Positions 15,803 to 24,811 are shown, counted from the stretch's first letter. The stretch: DNA of 64,000 bases from Chryseobacterium jejuense (GCF_900100075.1 NZ_FNEG01000005.1:1-64000), one strand, 5' to 3'. A program made the numbers and translations. The notes: generated by a model not told the origin, from the letters alone.

Positions 15803-16789
15803 ATGAAGATTTTCAGATATATTGCCGTTTCTTCTGTTTTAATTATGGGGTTAAACTCCTGCAAAAAAGAACCTGAAAACCAATGGAAAATAGAGGTAAA
15901 AGACACCGCCGAAAAAATCGAAATGACGGATATTTCCAAAGAGTTTTACAATCCAAATACTCCATTAAATCAGTTTAAAGCTCAGTTTCCATGGTTCCAG
16001 GGAACCGTTTCTGATGCGGATTTCTCTAAAAGAAGAGCTGATGCGGAAGAAATTAAGATCTATAAGGAAGCTATTGGAAAGATAGATCAAGCTAAATTGC
16101 AAAAAGATCTTCAGGGATTATTTTCACATATCAAACATTATTTTCCACAGTTTAAAAGTCCAAAGGTATATCTGTTTTCATCAGCATTACAAATGGTTCA
16201 AGACCCCATTTTTTATGATGAAAAAGGAAATTTTTTATTCATAGATATTACTGGTTTTATGGGGGATGGCAATGCTCACTACAAAGGGTTGGAGCTATAT
16301 TTCCAGAAATCGATGAACCCACAAAATATTGTTCCGAAAGTTTCTCAACTTTATGCTGAAAATATTGTTACAGAATCTCCGGATCATCAAAAATTCATAG
16401 ACCAGGTAATTCTTAACGGAAAAGTTATGATTCTTCAGGATGCATTCCTTCCCGATTTCCCAGATTATCTGAAAATGAATTATACCAAAAAACAATATGA
16501 ATGGGCTACGTACAATGAAGCCAATATCTGGAATTATTTTGTGGAAAGTAACCTGTTATTTGGCGATGATCCAAGATTAGGAGAGCGTTTTATTGCTCCA
16601 GGGCCCTTCTCAAAGTTCTATACTGAAATAGACAATGAATCTTCCCCACAAATCGGAATTTTTACAGGATGGCAGATCTGTAAAGCCTATCTCAAGGAAA
16701 AGCCTGACACGAAACTTACAGCTTTCCTGAAAATGGACGCTACTCAAATTTTTAACGAATCCGGTTATAAGCCAAGTGTAACAAAGTAA
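15803..16789 (+). CDS. gldB: Gliding motility lipoprotein GldB
   Basis: 328 residues. The start at 15803 gives a lipoprotein signal with lipobox GLNSC. The mature protein has the GldB layout: FPWFQGTVSDADFSKRRAD near the N-terminus, IKHYFPQFKSPKVYLF, FIDITGFMGDGN and a C-terminal IGIFTGWQICKAYL. GldB is a membrane lipoprotein needed for gliding and associated with T9SS-dependent functions in Flavobacterium; non-gliding relatives keep it. It is followed by a terminator, so it is not co-transcribed with the ABC genes downstream. Confidence 0.9.
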   Translation: MKIFRYIAVSSVLIMGLNSCKKEPENQWKIEVKDTAEKIEMTDISKEFYNPNTPLNQFKAQFPWFQGTVSDADFSKRRADAEEIKIYKEAIGKIDQAKLQKDLQGLFSHIKHYFPQFKSPKVYLFSSALQMVQDPIFYDEKGNFLFIDITGFMGDGNAHYKGLELYFQKSMNPQNIVPKVSQLYAENIVTESPDHQKFIDQVILNGKVMILQDAFLPDFPDYLKMNYTKKQYEWATYNEANIWNYFVESNLLFGDDPRLGERFIAPGPFSKFYTEIDNESSPQIGIFTGWQICKAYLKEKPDTKLTAFLKMDATQIFNESGYKPSVTK

Positions 16790-16809
16790 CCGTTATTTCA
16801 TACCTATCT

Positions 16810-16843
16810 AAGACTTTTTGTAACTACAGAAAGTCTTTTTTTA
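16810..16843 (+). terminator. Terminator after gldB
   Basis: AAGACTTT and AAAGTCTT pair around TTGTAACTACAG and run into a T tract. Confidence 0.8.
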
Positions 16844-16860
16844 TTTACACCAATCACACA

Positions 16861-17769
16861 ATGTCTATGGAAAACCTAATTAGCATACAGGATCTAAGCT
16901 ATGGATTCACTCAAAATAAACTCATTCTCAAAAATGTAAGTCTTTCTGTTCCGAAGGGAAGTATTTTTGGATTTCTGGGAGCTAACGGAGCTGGAAAATC
17001 TACCACCATGAAAGTAATGTTGGGAAATCTTCCTGATGAGAATAACGCCATTGAGATCTTTAATCAAAATCTTACTTCACTTTATCCTGATGGATTTCAA
17101 AAAATCGGAAGTCTAATAGACAGTCCTGCTTTCTACGATCATTTATCAGGCTGGGATAATCTTGTTATTCTTTCCAGATTAAGAGAACTTCCCGATTCGG
17201 AATGTGAAAGGGTTTTGCATCTCGTTGATCTTTGGGAGAACAGAAATGTAAAGATGAAAAGATATTCTTTAGGAATGAAACAAAGGCTTGCCATTGCTAT
17301 GACACTTCTGGGATCTCCGGAGCTTTTAATTCTTGATGAACCTGTAAACGGTCTCGACCCAAACGGAATGCTGGAAATCCGTGAGTTATTGTTGAAACTG
17401 AATAAAGAACAGGGAATCACCATATTTATTTCAAGCCATTTATTACAGGAAGTAGAGAAAATGGTCACTCATTTGGCCATCATCTCCCATGGTTCGATTA
17501 AATTTTCAGGAAGTGTTGAAGAGCTCAATACTTATTATAGACATAACCGGGTAAGAGTAGGCTTACATGAGCCTTCTGCCTTTCTGCAATATATTCCGGA
17601 GAATTATACGCCACAAATCATCGACGACCATACAATAGAAGTATCGGTTCAGTCCAAAGAGGATATTGCTAAGCTTACTAAAATCCTGGTTCTTAAAGAT
17701 GCTGAAATTTTTGAGATCAGAAACAGTGCAGGATTGGAAGACTGGTTCATGGAAATCACTAAAAATTAA
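16861..17769 (+). CDS. ABC transporter ATP-binding protein
   Basis: 302 residues (ATG 16861; ATG 16867 also possible). Walker A GANGAGKST, Q-loop region IGSLIDSPAFYDHLSG, signature YSLGMKQRLAIAM, Walker B LLILDEPVNGLDP and switch His in SSHLLQEVE are all intact. The IDSPAFY motif and C-terminal extension place it with bacitracin/lantibiotic-resistance type (BcrA) ATPases. It is 5 bases before the permease-thioredoxin gene and must be its motor. Confidence 0.93.
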   Translation: MSMENLISIQDLSYGFTQNKLILKNVSLSVPKGSIFGFLGANGAGKSTTMKVMLGNLPDENNAIEIFNQNLTSLYPDGFQKIGSLIDSPAFYDHLSGWDNLVILSRLRELPDSECERVLHLVDLWENRNVKMKRYSLGMKQRLAIAMTLLGSPELLILDEPVNGLDPNGMLEIRELLLKLNKEQGITIFISSHLLQEVEKMVTHLAIISHGSIKFSGSVEELNTYYRHNRVRVGLHEPSAFLQYIPENYTPQIIDDHTIEVSVQSKEDIAKLTKILVLKDAEIFEIRNSAGLEDWFMEITKN

Positions 17770-17774
17770 CACCA

Positions 17775-19973
17775 ATGAAAAAATTAATAACATTAGTTAA
17801 TACCGAATGGCTGAAAATAAAAGGATTGGGTTTGGTATATCTGGCATTAGTTATGGGACTTTTAATTCCTGTAACAGGATTTTTATTTCAAATCAATAAT
17901 CCCAGTTTCTTTACATCAGAAGATCTTCCTTTTTCTGTTTTTGAAGATGCTATCACCGGAAATCTTAAAGCATTTTCTATGTTCCTGCTCCTGCTTTATA
18001 TTGTGATTGCGGCCAACAGAATTGCTCAAACCGATCATAAAAATAATGGCTGGCAGCTGATGGAAACACAGCCCATCAGTAAATTTCAGCTTTATTTTTC
18101 AAAATATCTGGTGGTATTAGCCCTAACCTTTCTTTGTATTGCAGCCTACATAGGGTTTACGATTCTTTTTTCATTATTAGATTATTATCTTCATCCTAGT
18201 GAGGTAAAACTGCTCACTTTTGATACAGTCTGGACTTTAAAAACATTCATAAGGCTTTGCGTTGCCATACTGGGAATTGCAGCTCTCCAGTTATGTGTGT
18301 CTGTTGCTTTTCCTGGATTTATCTGGGCTTTTCTTATAGGAATTCTAGGGCTTATTGCCAATATATTTTCTTTGGTTCAGAAAATCACACTTCCATTTTG
18401 TCCTTATAATTCGCTCTATATTCTCTCCAAAGCTTCTAATATTAAAAGTTTGAATCATTTCATTACCTACAGTGAATATTTAAGCATATTCTGGGCTATT
18501 GTATTTCTGATTGTTGGGTATTTCTGGTATAAAGGAAAAGGGTTTAAGACTGCTTTTTTAAACCCTAAAAAACAGATCTTTTATTCATCTGCATTTATCC
18601 TTATAACAGCAGGAGCCTATTTTATTTTACAGAAACCTAAGTCTTATACAAGTGAAGGAACCGGTGTATTGGTTCAGGGGAAAATTGAAACTGATCTGAA
18701 AATAGATTCTGTAAAAATCTTCTCTAAAGATTTCCATAAAGAAATAGGAAGTGCTGCTGTCAAAAACGGAATCTTTTTATGGCAAACCAACCAACAGCTT
18801 CCATTCGATCAGTACAGCCTTGAGTTTGGTACTAAAAAGATTGATTTTATGATGGGAAATGGCGATCATTTTGATTTTAACATCCGGTACAATGCAGCTA
18901 ATATAGAGTATTTCCTTACGACTAATCGATCTGCGGAACAGGAATATAAAAATAAAGAAGATGGATTTGGATATGAGCTTTCCTACTCTATTGAACAGCA
19001 AAAATACAATGATAATCCTACAAAATTTTATGAGCTGGCACAGGCTGACTGGGAAAAGAATATAGACAGACTCAGCCATTACACAGACAGTGAAAACAAT
19101 GCATTATCTGATGAATACTTAGGATACAGAAAACAACTATTGGCGATTCAGTATTTGAATGAGATTAATAATTACAGAAAAATGACCTCTTGGGACGATC
19201 CTAAATTCGCTGCTCCAAAGGCATTTTTAAACGAACTGAATGCTAGAATTACCAATCCAACTATTCTGTTAAGCAAAAATGATGATTACCTTCAGTATAA
19301 ACTAGATCAGATGCTTACAGATAAAGAAAGATTATCTAATCCGGACAGTATTCTTTTCGTTAAGCTAAATACTTTACCCAACACCCTTAATAAGGACCGT
19401 CTATTGACTAAACATCTTGTAAAAAGCATGGAACTTGAATCTGACAGCATTTCCAGAAATCAGCTTTTTGACAGAGAATTTAAGTTGCTGAACAATACTG
19501 ATTATAAAAAATTAGCAGCATCCAAACTTGAACAGCTTAATATGTCTCAAAAAGGAGCTCAATTTCCGGATTTAAAATTCCTTGATGCGCAGGGAAAATC
19601 TCATCTTCTCTCGCAATACAGAGGCAAATATGTGGTTATTGATCTGTGGGCTACCTGGTGTGGACCCTGTAAGCAGATCCGTCCGGTATTTGATACCAGA
19701 AGCCACCAGTACCGTTATTATGATAATATTCAGTTTATCTCGATCAGCCTGGATGAAAGTCAATCTAAATGGCAGAATTATTTAAAGACAAAACCTTCAA
19801 AAATTCCTCAGTTCTGGCTGTCTGACGCTGTTGAATTTATGAGCAAATATAAAATTCAATCCATTCCAAGGTTTATTATTATTGATCCTGTGGGTAAAGT
19901 TTTTAACCTAAACAGTCCATTTCCTGATGAAGATAATTTCGTAGAAATTTTGGATAAGCTGAAGAAGTATTAA
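17775..19973 (+). CDS. ABC-2 permease fused to a TlpA-like thioredoxin domain
   Basis: 732 residues combining two normally separate proteins. Residues about 15-260 are an ABC-2 type permease (NTEWLKIKGLG at the N-terminus, six membrane segments); a seventh segment at about 268-288 would place the rest in the periplasm. Residues about 295-400 resemble the DUF4369 domain found before Bacteroidota TlpA domains; a helical region follows; residues about 590-732 are a thioredoxin fold with W628-C-G-P-C632 (LWATWCGPCKQIRP) and a cis-Pro region QSIPRFIII. Predicted role: an export or resistance pump with an attached thiol-disulfide reductase. The open frame is continuous, with no sign of a sequencing join. 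Confidence 0.88.
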   Translation: MKKLITLVNTEWLKIKGLGLVYLALVMGLLIPVTGFLFQINNPSFFTSEDLPFSVFEDAITGNLKAFSMFLLLLYIVIAANRIAQTDHKNNGWQLMETQPISKFQLYFSKYLVVLALTFLCIAAYIGFTILFSLLDYYLHPSEVKLLTFDTVWTLKTFIRLCVAILGIAALQLCVSVAFPGFIWAFLIGILGLIANIFSLVQKITLPFCPYNSLYILSKASNIKSLNHFITYSEYLSIFWAIVFLIVGYFWYKGKGFKTAFLNPKKQIFYSSAFILITAGAYFILQKPKSYTSEGTGVLVQGKIETDLKIDSVKIFSKDFHKEIGSAAVKNGIFLWQTNQQLPFDQYSLEFGTKKIDFMMGNGDHFDFNIRYNAANIEYFLTTNRSAEQEYKNKEDGFGYELSYSIEQQKYNDNPTKFYELAQADWEKNIDRLSHYTDSENNALSDEYLGYRKQLLAIQYLNEINNYRKMTSWDDPKFAAPKAFLNELNARITNPTILLSKNDDYLQYKLDQMLTDKERLSNPDSILFVKLNTLPNTLNKDRLLTKHLVKSMELESDSISRNQLFDREFKLLNNTDYKKLAASKLEQLNMSQKGAQFPDLKFLDAQGKSHLLSQYRGKYVVIDLWATWCGPCKQIRPVFDTRSHQYRYYDNIQFISISLDESQSKWQNYLKTKPSKIPQFWLSDAVEFMSKYKIQSIPRFIIIDPVGKVFNLNSPFPDEDNFVEILDKLKKY

Positions 19974-19978
19974 CTTTG
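19971..19978 (+). promoter_or_regulatory. -7 promoter element for gldC
   Basis: TAACTTTG matches TAnnTTTG and overlaps the stop codon of the permease-thioredoxin gene, 20 bases before the gldC ATG. gldC can therefore be expressed on its own. Confidence 0.65.
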
Positions 19979-19998
19979 CTAAAAAATTTTAGATTGAT

Positions 19999-20322
19999 AT
20001 GAGAAAAACTCAGATTACGATAGATGTAGAGTTAGATGAAAACCATGTTCCGGAAAACATTACATGGAATGCTCAGGATGGAGGTATTGAAAAGGAGGAA
20101 ACAAAAGCTACCATGATCTCTGTATGGGATGATAAAACTATGGAAGCTCTAAAAATAGATCTTTGGACAAAAGAAATGCCTGTAGATCAAATGAAGATGT
20201 TTATCCACCAGATTTTAGTTTCCTTGGGAAATACTTACCAAAGAGCAACCGGAGAGGAAGATGTGGCACAATGGTTGGAAGAAATTGCGGAAGAGTTTGC
20301 TGTAAAATCAGCTATAAAGTAA
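19999..20322 (+). CDS. gldC: Gliding motility protein GldC
   Basis: 107 residues, the standard GldC size, with MRKTQITIDVELDENHVPE at the start, WNAQDGG, a KATMISVWDD strand and the C-terminal helix region ATGEEDVAQWLEEIAEEF. In Flavobacterium, gldC is next to gldB and enhances gliding. Here an ABC pair sits between them. No signal peptide; cytosolic. Confidence 0.92.
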   Translation: MRKTQITIDVELDENHVPENITWNAQDGGIEKEETKATMISVWDDKTMEALKIDLWTKEMPVDQMKMFIHQILVSLGNTYQRATGEEDVAQWLEEIAEEFAVKSAIK

Positions 20323-20358
20323 AAACGTTCACAATAAAAATGTAACAATGAAACAATT

Positions 20359-20404
20359 TAACAGTGTAACAATTCTAAAACATTGGTAAATTGGTACACT
20401 GTTA
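20359..20404. repeat. Inverted repeat upstream of the trans-sulfuration gene
   Basis: TAACAGTGTA and TACACTGTTA stand 26 bases apart and inside them ACAAT and ATTGG nearly continue the pairing. The TGTAACAATG wording resembles the repeat at 12640-12705. Position after gldC would fit a weak terminator, but no T tract follows. Confidence 0.65.
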
Positions 20405-20426
20405 GATTGATAAATTATAAAATATT

Positions 20427-21566
20427 ATGAATTTTAATACCAAAGTAATTCACGGAGGGCAGCATCATGAGTCTGCAACGGGATCTGTAAACGTTCCTGT
20501 ATTTTTAACCTCTACGTTTGCACAAAAAAGCCCTGGAGTACACTCCGGATATGAATATTCAAGAGCAGCTAACCCTACAAGACAGGCGTTAGAAGATTCT
20601 TTAGCTAGTATTGAAAACGGAGCAAGAGGTTTAGCTTTCGGTTCCGGTCTTGCGGCTATCGACTGCGTTTTGAAGTTATTAAACCCTGGTGATGAAGTAA
20701 TTGCGGTGGATGACCTTTATGGTGGTACTTACAGAATGTTTACCAGACTTTTTGAAAAATATCAGCTGAAGTTCACGTTTGTGAATTTTGATGATGTTTC
20801 TAAAATTGCAGATGTAATCACAGATAAAACTAAGCTAATCTGGGTAGAAACTCCAACTAACCCATTGATGAAATTGGTAGATATCAAAGCTGTAGTAGAC
20901 ATTGCTAAAGGAAAAGATATTTTAGTTGCTGTAGACAATACTTTTGCAACCCCTTATATCCAAAGACCAATTGATCTGGGAGCTGATATTGTAATGCACT
21001 CGGCTACTAAATATTTAGGTGGACACTCAGACGTTATTGCAGGTGCTCTTATTGCTAAAGATGCAGAATTAGGTGAAAAGCTTCACTTCATTCAGTTTGC
21101 AAGTGGTGGTATTTTAGGACCTCACGATTCTTACCTTGTATTAAGAGGAATCAAAACATTGGCATTAAGAATGCAGAGACATTCTGATAACGGACTTGCT
21201 GTAGCAAAATACCTTGAAACTCACCCAGCAGTTGACAAAGTAATTTATCCTGGATTAGAGTCTCACCCTCAGTTTGAGCTTGCAAAATCTCAGATGAAGG
21301 AATCAGGAGGAATGGTTTCATTCACTTTCAAATCCGGAAAGAAAGAAGATGCCATTAAGTTCCTTGAAAAAGTAAGAGTATTCACTTTAGCTGAATCTTT
21401 AGGTGGTGTAGAATCTTTAGCGAACCACCCTGCTTTAATGACCCATGCTTCTATCCCGGCTGAAAAACGTGCTGAATTGGGAATCACTGATGACCTTGTA
21501 CGTTTAAGCGTTGGTATTGAAGATGCAGATGATCTTATTGCAGATCTGGAGAAAGCATTTTCTTAG
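20427..21566 (+). CDS. Cystathionine gamma-synthase or related trans-sulfuration enzyme
   Basis: 379 residues of the Cys/Met metabolism PLP family. Motifs: YEYSRAANPTRQALE, FGSGLAAIDCVLKLL, VDDLYGGTYRMF, the PLP-contacting VDNTFATPYIQRP and the Schiff-base lysine in MHSATKYLGGHSDVIAG. Length and motifs fit cystathionine gamma-synthase; cystathionine gamma-lyase cannot be excluded by eye. It joins or splits cystathionine in methionine/cysteine metabolism in the cytosol. No SAM riboswitch is visible upstream. Confidence 0.88.
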   Translation: MNFNTKVIHGGQHHESATGSVNVPVFLTSTFAQKSPGVHSGYEYSRAANPTRQALEDSLASIENGARGLAFGSGLAAIDCVLKLLNPGDEVIAVDDLYGGTYRMFTRLFEKYQLKFTFVNFDDVSKIADVITDKTKLIWVETPTNPLMKLVDIKAVVDIAKGKDILVAVDNTFATPYIQRPIDLGADIVMHSATKYLGGHSDVIAGALIAKDAELGEKLHFIQFASGGILGPHDSYLVLRGIKTLALRMQRHSDNGLAVAKYLETHPAVDKVIYPGLESHPQFELAKSQMKESGGMVSFTFKSGKKEDAIKFLEKVRVFTLAESLGGVESLANHPALMTHASIPAEKRAELGITDDLVRLSVGIEDADDLIADLEKAFS

Positions 21567-21585
21567 CATAAAAAAATAAAACATA

Positions 21586-22062
21586 ATGAGAAAGATTCAT
21601 ATTTTATTGTTATTAGTTTTGAGTCAATTTACATATTCCCAGGTACAAGAAACCGATGAATTATATAAAACGGCAAAAAAGCTGGACAGCCTAATATTTG
21701 ATGTAGGATTTAATAAATGTGATCATTCTCATTATGATTCTATCATAAGTGACGATCTTGAATTTTATCATGACATTGGAGGAGTTACTTTAGGTAAGAA
21801 AGCATTTATTACATCTGCTAAAAATAATATTTGCGGTTCCAAGAATAAGTTGAAACGGGAGTTGGTTGCAAACAGCATGAAAGTATATCCTTTACATAAA
21901 GATAAAACACTTTATGGATTGATACAGGAAGGAAATCACGATTTCTTTTTTATGGAAGATGGACTATGGAAAAAAGCAGGACAGGCAAAGTTTACCCATT
22001 TGTGGATTTTAGAAAATAACCAATGGAAACTTAAGCGTGTTCTAAGCTATAATCATCACTAA
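21586..22062 (+). CDS. Exported SnoaL/DUF4440-like protein
   Basis: 158 residues. Signal peptide ending QFTYSQ, then an NTF2-like fold: a helical DELYKTAKKLDSLIFDVGFN, SIISDDLEFYHDIGG, a mid strand YGLIQEGNHDFFF and a final LWILENNQWKLKRVLSY. The late strand pair is typical of DUF4440 proteins, small-ligand-binding or structural domains of unknown role. Twenty bases after the trans-sulfuration gene. Confidence 0.8.
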   Translation: MRKIHILLLLVLSQFTYSQVQETDELYKTAKKLDSLIFDVGFNKCDHSHYDSIISDDLEFYHDIGGVTLGKKAFITSAKNNICGSKNKLKRELVANSMKVYPLHKDKTLYGLIQEGNHDFFFMEDGLWKKAGQAKFTHLWILENNQWKLKRVLSYNHH

Positions 22063-22069
22063 TACCTCT

Positions 22070-22516
22070 ATGAAAAACACAAGAAAAGCCGCCCTTGCAG
22101 ATTTATACCAACTGGCTGAACTGTTCGATCAATACAGAATATTCTATCACAAATCATCTGATATTCCTGCTGCTTCAGATTTTCTTCACGAAAGAATTGA
22201 AAATAAAGACTCTGAAATTTTTGTTGCAGAAGAAAACGGAATCCTGACTGGTTTTGTACAATTATACCCTATATTTTCTTCTACCAGAATGCAGCGTTAC
22301 TGGCTACTAAACGATTTGTACGTTAATGCCAACCATAGAGGAAAAGGCTACTCCAAAGAACTTATTGAAAAAGCAAAAGAACTGTGCAGAACTTCAAATG
22401 CCTGCGGAATTCTGCTTGAAACAGGAAAAGGTAATGATGTAGGTAACCAACTCTACCCTTCCTGCGGTTTTGAACTTTATGACTCTGTGAATTTCTACGA
22501 GTGGAGCAATTCATGA
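22070..22516 (+). CDS. GNAT N-acetyltransferase
   Basis: 148 residues. Acetyl-CoA motif LYVNANHRGKGYSKELIEKA near residue 85, with ILLETGKGNDVGNQLYPSCGFE as the second conserved block. Acceptor unknown. It starts 8 bases after the previous stop, so probably co-transcribed. Confidence 0.9.
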   Translation: MKNTRKAALADLYQLAELFDQYRIFYHKSSDIPAASDFLHERIENKDSEIFVAEENGILTGFVQLYPIFSSTRMQRYWLLNDLYVNANHRGKGYSKELIEKAKELCRTSNACGILLETGKGNDVGNQLYPSCGFELYDSVNFYEWSNS

Positions 22517-22628
22517 GTAATAAGCAATGGGGAATGAGTAATAAAGTATTGTAACTCATATTTATTACCTCGAACCTTATTAACATGTATTTCGAACCAC
22601 GCATCTTAACTTATAACCTCAAAATAAC

Positions 22629-23141
22629 ATGACAGATTTTCAAAAATATATTCAAAGATATTTAGATCAGATTCCATCAGAAGATTGGTTCCCTGAGTTA
22701 AAAATATCAGAAGATAAAACAGTAGGAATTTACTCTAATCTTACTGAAGAGCAATCAAAATTTGCTTACGCTGAAGGCAAATGGACACTGAAAGGATTAC
22801 TTCTTCATTTATCCGATACGGAAAGAGTTTTCCAATACAGAATATTAGCCTTTGCAAGAGGTGATAAAAATAATCTTCCGGGATTTGATGAAAATGAATA
22901 TGCAGATCAGTCTTTCGCCAGTGAAAGATCATTGGAATCTTTATTAGATGAATACAAACTCGTAAGAAAATCTTCTCAAATTCTAATCGAAACCATGAAT
23001 CCTAAAGCGTTACAAAATATTGGTACAGCTAATGGACATGAAATTTCAGTGGAAACCATAGCAAAATTGATTATTGGACATAATTACCATCATCTGAATA
23101 TTATTGAAGAGAGATACCTATCTAAATTGGGATGGATGTAA
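22629..23141 (+). CDS. DinB superfamily protein
   Basis: 170 residues forming a four-helix DinB-like bundle: EGKWTLKGLLLHLSDTERVF carries the first putative metal His, and IIGHNYHHLNIIEERYL near the C-terminus carries the others. The DinB family includes thiol transferases that use metal; this member's substrate is unknown. Cytosolic, no signal. Confidence 0.85.
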   Translation: MTDFQKYIQRYLDQIPSEDWFPELKISEDKTVGIYSNLTEEQSKFAYAEGKWTLKGLLLHLSDTERVFQYRILAFARGDKNNLPGFDENEYADQSFASERSLESLLDEYKLVRKSSQILIETMNPKALQNIGTANGHEISVETIAKLIIGHNYHHLNIIEERYLSKLGWM

Positions 23142-23152
23142 TGAAATAGTAA

Positions 23153-23388
23153 GTTTTGGCTAAAGCCAATGGAATGTATTGTTTTTTGTTAAACGGGCTA
23201 AAGCCCGTTTCTATTGAATTTGATAAAATATCGTAAAATTTATTTTAAACAATAAGGTCAGACACGTATTTTTTCATCCATAAACAATAATGCATTTATA
23301 ATTTACACACATAAAAAATATCAATAGGGACGGGCTTTAGCCCGTCTTCTAATTTTACACTCCAATCCATTGGCTTTAGCCAAAACTT
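23153..23388. repeat. Composite REP element, left copy (units A and B)
   Basis: Unit A (23153-23218) reads GTTTTGGCTAAAGCCAATGG, spacer, CGGGCTAAAGCCCG, TTTCTATTGAATTT. Unit B (23322-23388) is the same layout inverted. Between them lies an AT-rich spacer of about 103 bases. The whole composite is repeated after the transposase at 23853-24079, with recognisably related spacers. Confidence 0.85.
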
Positions 23389-23424
23389 ATTTAAAAAACA
23401 TTATTTTTGATAAAAACAACACAA

Positions 23425-23853
23425 ATGTCCTTTATCAAAATTTACGTTCACATAGTTTTCTCAACAAGAAACAGAATTCCCTATCTCAATACATTTGATC
23501 TGAGAATAAAGATATGGAAGCACATCAAAGAGTACGCCTCAGAAAAAGAAATATTCTTAGACATGATTAATGGATATTCAGACCATTGTCATTGTCTGAT
23601 TTCCCTAGGATCCGATCAAAATATAGAAAAAGTTGTACAATTATTGAAGGGAGAATCATCTTATTGGATCAATAAAAATCAGCTTACCAAAGATAAATTT
23701 GCATGGCAGGATGAATACTTTGCAGTTTCTGTTTCGGAAACCAAATTAGATGCAGTGAGGAATTATATTAAAAATCAGGAAAAACATCATCAGAAAAAAA
23801 GCTTTACAGAGGAATATCAGGAATTTATTGAAAAATATAATTTAAAAATGTAG
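23425..23853 (+). CDS. IS200-like / REP-associated tyrosine transposase
   Basis: 142 residues from ATG 23425 (a TTG at 23407 would add six). It is a Y1-type HUH transposase: early beta strand IYVHIVFSTRNRIPYL, the metal motif SDHCHCLISL (HxH, usually followed by a hydrophobic run) and the C-terminal helix AVRNYIKNQEKHHQKKSF carrying the catalytic tyrosine. Single-domain length fits IS200-type TnpA or small RAYT proteins. The TAG stop lies at the first bases of repeat unit C. The bracketing REP elements strongly suggest that it processes these hairpins. Confidence 0.9.
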   Translation: MSFIKIYVHIVFSTRNRIPYLNTFDLRIKIWKHIKEYASEKEIFLDMINGYSDHCHCLISLGSDQNIEKVVQLLKGESSYWINKNQLTKDKFAWQDEYFAVSVSETKLDAVRNYIKNQEKHHQKKSFTEEYQEFIEKYNLKM

Positions 23854-24079
23854 GTTTTGGCTAAAGCCAGATGGAGTTTAATTTATTGTTGAATGGGCTA
23901 AAGCCCATTCCTATTGAATTTGATAAATAGCGGAAAATTATTTAAAACGACATTATAATTTTACACAATATCCTATTTTTTCATTATAGACAACAGTAAC
24001 ATAAATAAAAACATCATTAGGGACGGGCTTTAGCCCGTCTTTTAATTGTATACCCAATCCATTGGCTTTAGTCAAAACT
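23853..24079. repeat. Composite REP element, right copy (units C and D)
   Basis: Unit C (23853-23919) has GGTTTTGGCTAAAGCCAGATGG and TGGGCTAAAGCCCA with CCTATTGAATTT; unit D (24015-24079) is inverted and contains GACGGGCTTTAGCCCGTC and TTGGCTTTAGTCAAAACTT, with one base changed in the outer palindrome. The spacer shares TGATAAA..CG..AAAATT and TTTACACA words with that of the left copy. Confidence 0.85.
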
Positions 24080-24179
24080 TAAAAAAACATCCCGATAAAC
24101 CATCCTTTTTATCCTCAAATTTTTGTTCAAAATTCATAGATTCTCTACCTTTATCCATTGTTTTGAATGTACATAAAAT

Positions 24180-24728
24180 ATGGAACCTATTATTGAAATA
24201 TTAAAATCCGGCGGAACTATTCTTTACCCTACAGATACCATTTGGGGAATTGGTTGTGATGCTACCAATATAGAAGCTGTCAATAAGATTTTTGACATCA
24301 AAAAACGTGAGAAAAACAAATCCATGATTATTCTGGTAGAGTCTGAAAAAAGACTTCAGGATCTGGTGGACGTCCCTGAAATGGCTTGGGAAATTATTGA
24401 TTTAAGTGAAAAACCCGTAACCATTGTTTATGAAAACCCAAAAGGTTTACCTAAAGAATTGCTTGCGGAAGATGGCAGCATCGGAATCAGATTGGTAAAA
24501 AATGATTTTTGTAAGAAGCTTATCACTAAGCTGAATAAGCCTTTGGTTTCTACTTCTGCTAATTTCAGTGGTGATAAAAGTCCGTTGAAATTTTCGGATA
24601 TTTCTTCGGAAATCATCAGTCTTGTGGATTATGCTGTGGAAGAAGACAGAGATAAAGTTTCAAAATACTCAGGATCTTCCGTTATTAAAATATGGGGTGA
24701 TAACAGGATAAAAGTTCTTAGAGAATAA
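24180..24728 (+). CDS. L-threonylcarbamoyladenylate synthase family (YciO/TsaC/Sua5)
   Basis: 182 residues, a single YrdC domain. Motifs: GGTILYPTDTIWGIGCD, IFDIKKREKNKSMIIL (the basic KxxKR-NK set that binds nucleotide and bicarbonate) and KPLVSTSANFSGD. It should make threonylcarbamoyl-AMP for the t6A base at tRNA position 37. A second paralogue elsewhere in the genome would make this the accessory YciO type. A TACCTTTA box 45 bases upstream resembles a promoter. Confidence 0.88.
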   Translation: MEPIIEILKSGGTILYPTDTIWGIGCDATNIEAVNKIFDIKKREKNKSMIILVESEKRLQDLVDVPEMAWEIIDLSEKPVTIVYENPKGLPKELLAEDGSIGIRLVKNDFCKKLITKLNKPLVSTSANFSGDKSPLKFSDISSEIISLVDYAVEEDRDKVSKYSGSSVIKIWGDNRIKVLRE

Positions 24729-24803
24729 AAAATCCAGTATTATCCTATTTATTTTTTTAGAGTCTTGTCTGTATATATCGGCAGGATTTCTTTTTTTTAA
24801 TTC

Positions 24804-24811
24804 TATCTTTG
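24804..24811 (+). promoter_or_regulatory. -7 promoter element for the NTF2-like gene
   Basis: TATCTTTG matches TAnnTTTG, 28 bases before ATG 24839. It overlaps the TTG codon at 24809, so a start there is excluded. Confidence 0.7.

Noticed and set aside
20323..20426. Possible SAM riboswitch before the trans-sulfuration gene
   Set aside because: The only structure is a simple inverted repeat of a type also seen at 12662; no conserved riboswitch core words are present.
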